64,000 nucleotides of DNA from Streptomyces glaucescens (lineage in GTDB: Bacteria; Actinomycetota; Actinomycetes; Streptomycetales; Streptomycetaceae): assembly GCF_000761215.1 (NCBI RefSeq), contig NZ_CP009438.1, forward strand, positions 6,490,501 to 6,554,500. The letters are read 5' to 3'. The first letter of the stretch is position 1. Each line of letters begins with the position of its first letter. Below the pieces are notes generated by a model, which saw nothing but the letters and a program-made list of their open reading frames with translations, did not search any database and was not told the origin of the DNA. Below are positions 59,216 through 64,000 of this stretch, piece by piece. The position numbers were made by a program, and so were the translations under genes.

Positions 59216-60379
59216 TCACCCCACCGCGTCCGGCGCGACCCAGGCCCCGCTCCGGGCGGAACGCGCCATCGCGTCCAGGACGGCGGCGCCGCGCACGGCG
59301 TCCGTGAGGGTCGCGCCGAGCGGCACGCCCTCGGCGATCGACCGCAGGAACCGGTACGCCTCGATCACCTTCAGGTCGTCGTAGCCCATGGCGTTGGCGG
59401 CCCCCGGCTGGAACGCGCCGAACTCGCCGTCGTCCGGGCCGACGTACACCGTGCTCACGGGCTGGTCCTGGTAGCTGTCACCGCGGCAGACGCCCAGCTC
59501 GTTCAGCCGGCGGAAGTCCCAGAACAGGGCGCCCCTCGTGCCGTGCACCGCGAAGCCGTAGGCGTTCTGCTCGCCGACCGAGACCCGGCAGGCCTCCAGC
59601 ACCCCGCGCGCCCCGGAGGCGAACCGCAGCAGACAGTTCACGTAGTCCTCGTTCTCCACCCGGCCCGGCTCCCCGCCGGGCGCGCGGCCGTGTCCCGCCG
59701 TGGCACCCGCCGGGCGGGGCCGCTCCGGCACGAACACGGCCGTGTCGGCGGTGACCGAGGCGATCTCGCCGAGCAGGTACCGGGCCAGGTCCACGCCGTG
59801 CGAGGCGAGATCGCCGAGCACCCCGCTGCCGCCGCGCTGCCGCTCGTAGCGCCAGGTCAGCGCTCCCTCGGGGTGGGCCGCGTAGTCGCTGAACAGACGG
59901 ATGCGGACATGGGTGGGCGTGCCGACCGCGCCTTCGGCGATCAGCGACCGGGCCGTCTCGACGGCGGGCGCGTTGCGGTAGTTGAAGCCGACCGTGCCGC
60001 GCACCCCGGCCGCCGCGACCGCGTCCGCCACCGCGCGGGCGTCCCCGGCGGTCAGGCCCACCGGCTTCTCGATCCAGATGTGCTTGCCCGCCTCGGCCAT
60101 CGCCACGCCGATCTCGCGGTGCAGGAAGTTCGGGGCGGTGATGCTGACGGCCCCGACCCGCGGATCGGCGGCCACCTCCCGCCAGTCGCGGGTCGTCCCC
60201 GCGAAGCCGAACTGCTCGGCGGCCCGCTCGGCCCAGCCGGGCACCTCCTCGACGACCGTCACCAGCTCGGGCCGCAGCGGCAGCAGCGGATAGTGGTGAA
60301 GGACCCGGGCGTACGCCTGGGTGTGCACCCGGCCCATCCAGCCGAACCCGACGACGGCGACGCCCAGCGTCTCCACCAC
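59216..60379 (-). CDS. Gfo/Idh/MocA oxidoreductase
   Basis: A 387-residue NAD(P)-dependent oxidoreductase. It starts VAVVGFGWMGRVHTQAYARV and has the catalytic WIEKPVGLTAGDARAVADAV with Lys, then GFNYRNAPAVETARSLI and GGSGVLGDLASHGVDLARYLLGE. It is clearly different from the IolG-like paralogue at 56392. The GTG at 60379 (or the next codon) follows GAGAGGGG. Likely substrates are inositol stereoisomers or derived keto sugars. The gene is divergent from a collapsed LacI gene. Confidence 0.92.
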   Translation of the reverse strand: MVETLGVAVVGFGWMGRVHTQAYARVLHHYPLLPLRPELVTVVEEVPGWAERAAEQFGFAGTTRDWREVAADPRVGAVSITAPNFLHREIGVAMAEAGKHIWIEKPVGLTAGDARAVADAVAAAGVRGTVGFNYRNAPAVETARSLIAEGAVGTPTHVRIRLFSDYAAHPEGALTWRYERQRGGSGVLGDLASHGVDLARYLLGEIASVTADTAVFVPERPRPAGATAGHGRAPGGEPGRVENEDYVNCLLRFASGARGVLEACRVSVGEQNAYGFAVHGTRGALFWDFRRLNELGVCRGDSYQDQPVSTVYVGPDDGEFGAFQPGAANAMGYDDLKVIEAYRFLRSIAEGVPLGATLTDAVRGAAVLDAMARSARSGAWVAPDAVG

Positions 60380-60504
60380 GACAGCCCCTCTCAGCCCGCC
60401 TCAGGACCGGTCCACGCCCTGCCCGGGTCACCTTGGGCGCCGCCGCTCAGCGGTGTCAACCCGCCACACCCCCTCGGACGGGGCGGCCGGCGCGTGGCAC
60501 GGCC

Positions 60505-60798
60505 CACGGCCCGAGACCGCCGACGATCCGCGACGCGGCCGAACGAGCGGGGTGTCCAAGTCGCCGGTCTCCCTCCCGCACGACCTTACGGTCGACCGGG
60601 TACGACCACACGGCCGTCGCCCGGCTGCACCCCCCTGTGGCTCACCACCGTCGGCCACGCCGGGCACGAGGTCGGCCGCCGCGCCGCCCGCTTTCTGCCG
60701 GACCGCCTCGACCGGCCGGGCGGCGAGGGCCGCACCCGTCCCGCGGCCCCGGCCCTTCCGGATCCGCGGGGCGACCGCCCCACCGCCCGGCGCGCCCC
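60505..60798 (+). pseudogene. Collapsed LacI-family regulator
   Basis: The N-terminal DNA-binding region is recognisable as PTIRDAAERAG (from 60520), then after a one-base shift VSKSPVSL. The C-terminal end of a LacI protein follows after only about 60 bases: LTTVGHAGHEVGRRAARFL then PDRLDRPG. About 250 residues of the effector domain are missing, and frame shifts remain. It is divergent from the Gfo/Idh/MocA gene, the normal place for that gene's repressor. Confidence 0.65.
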
Positions 60799-61143
60799 TC
60801 ACAGGCTGATCGCGTACGCCTTGCGCAGCGTCTCGTGCACCGTCCAGGTCGTGCGGTCGCCCTCGCGCAGCACCGCCATGTCCCCGGGCCCGACCCTGAG
60901 CGTCGGCCCGCCCTCCACCTCGATCGTCGCCGACCCGCTGAGCACCACGAACAGCTCGTCCGCCTCGGTGTCGGTCACCACGCCCGGCGTGATCTGCCAG
61001 ATCCCGCGCACCTGACGGCCGTCCGCCGACTCCCACACCACCTTCCCGGTGACCTCGGGCGTCCCGGAGAGGATCTGCCCGGGCTCCAGCGGCTCCGGTA
61101 CGAGATCGGCGTCGGGTACGTGGACGACGAAACTGTGGCTCAT
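60799..61143 (-). CDS. Cupin-domain protein
   Basis: A 114-residue single cupin barrel, with GIWQITPGVVTDTEADELFVVLSGSATIEVEGG and LRVGPGDMAVLREGDRTTWTVHETLRKAYAI, matching the cupin_3 (DUF861) family, some of whose members are ureidoglycolate lyases or sugar-acid enzymes. The metal-binding residues are partly replaced (Thr/Asp instead of the usual His), so activity is uncertain. It is monocistronic at the end of the sugar locus. Confidence 0.9.
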   Translation of the reverse strand: MSHSFVVHVPDADLVPEPLEPGQILSGTPEVTGKVVWESADGRQVRGIWQITPGVVTDTEADELFVVLSGSATIEVEGGPTLRVGPGDMAVLREGDRTTWTVHETLRKAYAISL

Positions 61144-61242
61144 ACGGCAGACCCTAGCCAGCCCCGCCCCCGGCCCGGTGCCGACAGAGTGTGCGGGATA
61201 CGCCCCGCCGGCCGGACACTTCGTCGCGTGCCCCGGCCGGGC

Positions 61243-62142
61243 TCAGCCGCGCGGGACGGCCATGCTCACCGCGTTCGCCGTGACGACCGCCGCGATCCCG
61301 GCCCACTCCCACACGCCCATTCCCTCGCCGAGGACGAGCCGGCCCGCCAAGGCGGCCAGCACCGGGTTGACGCTCATGAACAGGCCGAAGGTGTTCGCCG
61401 GCACGCGGCGCAGGGTGAGCAGGTCGGCGAGGTAGGGCACCGCAGAGGACAGCACCCCGGCCGCCACCGCACAGCCCGCCGCCCAGGCGCCCGGCGGCCG
61501 GTGGACCACCACCAGCAGCCCGGCCGGCAGGAACAGCAGGGCCGACACCCCGGCCGCGGCGGCCGCGCCCTGCGCGCCGGGCAGCCGGGTGCCGACGGTG
61601 CGGTTGAGCAGGATGTACGACGCCCAGCAGGCGGCGGCCAGCAGCGCCAGCCCCATCCCGGCGTAGTCCGCGGACGGCTGCGGGCGCATCAGCACCACCA
61701 CGCCGGCCGCGGCGAGCACCGCGCAGCAGGCGTCCAGCCGGCGGCGTACCGTGGCCAGGGCGATGCCCAGCGGGCCCAGGAACTCCAGGGTCACCGCGAG
61801 TCCCAGGCCGATCCGGTCGACGGCGCTGTACAGGCTGAGGTTCATCGTGCCGAACACCACCGCGAGGAGCAGCACCGGCCACCACTGCCGCCAGGTGAAC
61901 GAGCGCAGCCGGGGCCGGGCGAGGGGGAGCAGCACGGCGGCGGCGACGTACTGGCGTACGGCGACCACCCCGACCGGGCCCAGCACGGGGAACGCCAGGG
62001 CGCCCACGGCCGCGCCCGTCTGGTTGGACAGACCGCTGCCGAGCATGGCGGCGACACCGGTCAGCCGCCGGCCCGCGGCCGACGGGGAGGGGGGCGCGGC
62101 GCGGGGCACCCGCGGTGCGGAAACCGTGTCCATGCGCCGCAT
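61243..62142 (-). CDS. EamA-family (DMT) permease
   Basis: A 299-residue membrane protein with ten hydrophobic segments in two EamA repeats (LSLYSAVDRIGLGLAVTLEFLGPLGIALAT in the first and TFGLFMSVNPVLAALAGRLVLGEGM in the second). These exporters move amino acids, purines or drugs. The start is uncertain between ATG 62142 and ATG 62133, with AAGGAG somewhat far upstream. It is divergent from a LysR regulator, a frequent pairing for inducible exporters. Confidence 0.9.
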   Translation of the reverse strand: MRRMDTVSAPRVPRAAPPSPSAAGRRLTGVAAMLGSGLSNQTGAAVGALAFPVLGPVGVVAVRQYVAAAVLLPLARPRLRSFTWRQWWPVLLLAVVFGTMNLSLYSAVDRIGLGLAVTLEFLGPLGIALATVRRRLDACCAVLAAAGVVVLMRPQPSADYAGMGLALLAAACWASYILLNRTVGTRLPGAQGAAAAAGVSALLFLPAGLLVVVHRPPGAWAAGCAVAAGVLSSAVPYLADLLTLRRVPANTFGLFMSVNPVLAALAGRLVLGEGMGVWEWAGIAAVVTANAVSMAVPRG

Positions 62143-62203
62143 CGTGCGCCCCGCCGGCTCCTTGCGCACAATGCATGGCTGACCGCACCCATACGCTGGA
62201 CGC

Positions 62204-63067
62204 ATGGATCTCGAACTCCGCCACCTGCGGTGCCTCGTCGCCATCGTCGACGAGGGCACCTTCACCGACGCCGCGATCGCGCTCGGTGTCTCCCAGGCGG
62301 CCGTCTCGCGCACGCTCGCCGCGCTGGAGGGCGCCCTCGGCGTCCGGCTGCTGCGGCGCACCTCCCGCGCGGTGACGCCGACGGCGGCCGGACAGCGGGT
62401 GGTGGCACACGCCCGCCGGGTGCTGGCCGAGGTCGAGGACCTGGTCCGGGACGCCGGCCAGGGCGGGGGAGAGCTGCGGATCGGCTACGCCTGGGCGGCG
62501 CTCGGCCGCCACACCCTGCCCTTCCAGCGCCGCTGGGGCGCCGCCCATCCGGAGACCGCCCTGCACCTGGTGCGGGTCAACTCGCCCACGGCCGGACTGC
62601 TGGAGGGGATGTGCGACCTGGCGGTGGTGCGCCGGCCCCTCGACGAGCGGCGCTTCGCCTCGTCGATCGCCGGCCTGGAGCGGCGGCTGTGCGCGCTGGC
62701 CGCCGACGATCCGCTGGCCCGGCGCCGCTCGGTGCGGCTCAGCGACCTCGCCGACCGTGTGCTGCTGGTGGACCGGCGCACCGGTACCGCCACTCCGGAG
62801 CTGTGGCCGCCGGAACTGCGGCCCGCGACGGAGGAGAGCCACGACATAGACGACTGGCTCACCGTCATCGCGACCGGCCGGTGCGTCGGCGTGACGGCGG
62901 AGTCCACCGCCCACCAGTACCGGCGGCCCGGCGTGGTCTACCGCCCGCTGCGCGACGCCGAGCCGGTCGCCGTGCGCCTCGCCTGGTGGCGGGACGACCC
63001 GCATCCGGCCGGCCCGGCGGTGCTGGAACTGGTGTCCGAGCTGTACCGCACCCGGCGTACCGGCTGA
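62204..63067 (+). CDS. LysR-family transcriptional regulator
   Basis: A 287-residue LysR regulator. The DNA-binding part is ELRHLRCLVAIVDEGTFTDAAIALGVSQAAVSRTLAALEGALG, followed by a standard co-inducer domain (LRIGYAWAALGRHTLPFQRRW). The 61-bp gap to the divergent EamA gene contains ATGCAT palindromic sequence typical of a LysR site. It probably activates the permease gene in response to its cargo. Confidence 0.93.
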   Translation: MDLELRHLRCLVAIVDEGTFTDAAIALGVSQAAVSRTLAALEGALGVRLLRRTSRAVTPTAAGQRVVAHARRVLAEVEDLVRDAGQGGGELRIGYAWAALGRHTLPFQRRWGAAHPETALHLVRVNSPTAGLLEGMCDLAVVRRPLDERRFASSIAGLERRLCALAADDPLARRRSVRLSDLADRVLLVDRRTGTATPELWPPELRPATEESHDIDDWLTVIATGRCVGVTAESTAHQYRRPGVVYRPLRDAEPVAVRLAWWRDDPHPAGPAVLELVSELYRTRRTG

Positions 63068-63081
63068 GCGCCCTGTCACCA

Positions 63082-63191
63082 CCTGACGGCCGCACCGTCC
63101 GGACCTCCGGCCGGCGACCGCCGTGGGCTGTGCGTCCTGGCGCCGCCTGACGGTCGCAGCGTCCGGGCACCCCCCGGCCCACGACCGCCGT
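63082..63191. repeat. Diverged direct repeat downstream of the LysR gene
   Basis: Two copies of about 45 bases (63082-63124 and 63146-63191) both open CCTGACGG, contain GTCCGG in the middle and end GACCGCCGT. They lie in the non-coding gap before the NAD(P)-binding gene. Confidence 0.6.
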
Positions 63192-63300
63192 CCACCGGAT
63201 GACACCCTCGCCGCATGACAGCACGCTTACGGCTCGCGAACCGCTCTGACACCCGGCCCCGGCGTCCCGCCGCTCCGGCCCCGGCCGGGGGAGTCCGCCG

Positions 63301-63993
63301 GTGAAGATCGTCGTCTTCGGCGCGCACGGCTCCACCGGCCGCCGGACCACCGAACAGGCCCTCGCCGCGGGCCACTTCGTCACCGCGGTCACCCGCCGCC
63401 CGGACGGCTTCCCGCTCACCCACCCCGCACTGCGCGTGGCCGTGGCGGACGTCCTCGACCCCGACGCGGTCGACCGGGCCGTCGCCGGGCAGGACGCGGT
63501 CGTCTCGGCCCTGGGCGTACCGTTCGGCCGCCGGCCCGTCACCGTCTACTCCACCGGCCTCGCCCACATCACCCGCGCCATGACCGGGCACGGCGTCTCC
63601 CGCCTGGTCGCCGTCACCTCCACCTTCCTCTTCGGCACCGAGGCACCGGGCGAGGGCCTCTTCTTCCGCAAGGTCATGGAACCCCTCGTCACCCGTGTCC
63701 TGGGCCGCACGGTCTACGCGGACATGCGGCGCATGGAGGACGCCGTACGGCACAGCGGCCTCGCCTGGACGGTGCTGCGCCCCGGCGGACTGTTCGACAC
63801 GGACACCGTCAGCGACTACCGGCTGGCGACCCGGCGCCTGCCGGGCCGCTACACCTCCCGCGCCGACCTCGCCCACGCCCTGCTGCGGCACGCCACCGGG
63901 GAAGCGCACGTCCACGCCTTCGTCGACGTGCGCACCACCGAGAACACCCCCGGCATGCTCGACCTGCTGCGCAAGGAGGCACTGCGGAAGTGA
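63301..63993 (+). CDS. NAD(P)-binding protein, NmrA/atypical SDR family
   Basis: A 230-residue Rossmann-fold protein. It starts MKIVVFGAHGSTGRRTTEQALAAGHFVTAVTRRPDGF and has AVAGQDAVVSALGVPFGR, LVAVTSTFLFG and WTVLRPGGLFDT, typical of atypical SDR proteins of the NAD(P)H-binding (PF13460) group. Those act as reductases or redox sensors. GTG 63301 follows GGGGGAG. The substrate is unknown. The complete gene ends seven bases before the window edge. Confidence 0.9.
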   Translation: MKIVVFGAHGSTGRRTTEQALAAGHFVTAVTRRPDGFPLTHPALRVAVADVLDPDAVDRAVAGQDAVVSALGVPFGRRPVTVYSTGLAHITRAMTGHGVSRLVAVTSTFLFGTEAPGEGLFFRKVMEPLVTRVLGRTVYADMRRMEDAVRHSGLAWTVLRPGGLFDTDTVSDYRLATRRLPGRYTSRADLAHALLRHATGEAHVHAFVDVRTTENTPGMLDLLRKEALRK

Positions 63994-64000
63994 CCGGCCG

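Noticed and set aside
60433-63150. 905-codon plus-strand frame
   Set aside because: It crosses a pseudogene, the antisense of two genes and part of a LysR gene with no homology in frame; caused by high GC.

Overview
The window is chromosomal DNA of a high-GC actinomycete, almost certainly a Streptomyces. The evidence is the strong third-position GC bias, a conservon (sensor kinase, roadblock, DUF742 and GTPase genes), DUF574 methyltransferases, a zinc-free bL32 gene with a Zur-like box, leaderless and GTG/TTG starts, and many GTGA/ATGA gene overlaps. About 60 protein genes, two identical tRNA-Pro(GGG) genes, three decayed genes and a number of operator-like sites and terminators can be supported. 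No CRISPR array, insertion sequence, prophage or antibiotic cluster was seen.

Layout. 1-8.0 kb is a mannan-utilisation locus: a sugar ABC importer (binding lipoprotein, permease, start of a second permease), divergent from a GH2 beta-mannosidase overlapped by a LacI regulator, then a convergent secreted GH5 mannanase with FN3 and CBM2 domains. 8.0-8.7 kb is a long intergenic region with operator candidates and two strong G-quadruplex motifs. 8.7-12.9 kb is a conservon ending in a GAF-domain gene. 13.0-15.3 kb carries tdh-kbl (threonine to glycine and acetyl-CoA). 15.3-19.3 kb holds a LysR regulator, an XRE-cupin regulator with a perfect palindrome over its start codon, a GNAT gene, a YjbR-like gene and an MFS exporter. 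The first tRNA-Pro lies at 19.45 kb. 19.7-23.4 kb has a His-rich membrane protein with an ECF sigma factor, then a leftward group of methyltransferase, Nudix, thioredoxin-like ferredoxin and zinc-independent rpmF.

23.6-33.8 kb is mixed housekeeping and stress: HAD phosphatase, DyP peroxidase, Ser/Thr kinase, second DUF574 methyltransferase, DUF3140, Dps, a lysophospholipase-like hydrolase, a thiolase followed by an acyl-CoA ligase remnant, a TauE/SafE transporter and a small lipoprotein. cobK (33.9 kb) and cobF (42.3 kb) flank a cell-envelope block: a leftward five-gene operon (FemX-type transferase, MurJ, OmpR-type regulator, histidine kinase, lipoprotein) divergent from an L,D-transpeptidase. 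This resembles an envelope-sensing two-component system placed inside a peptidoglycan operon. The second tRNA-Pro lies at 43.8 kb, followed by a beta-lactamase-fold lipoprotein, a VOC protein and a small MT0933-type antitoxin-like protein. 46.3-48.7 kb is an MFS drug pump divergent from a TetR regulator with four 15-bp operator-like boxes between them.

48.7-61.1 kb is an inositol-type sugar locus: a decayed GntR regulator, an operon with a T-free leader (binding protein, permease, ATPase, IolE-like isomerase), an inserted pair of CGNR regulator and epoxide-hydrolase-like genes, an IolG-like dehydrogenase divergent from a LacI regulator, a TMEM175-like channel, a second Gfo/Idh/MocA oxidoreductase, a collapsed LacI gene and a cupin. 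The same operator-like sequence occurs at the ABC operon promoter and between iolG and lacI, suggesting one regulon. The window closes with an EamA permease divergent from a LysR regulator, and a NAD(P)-binding protein.
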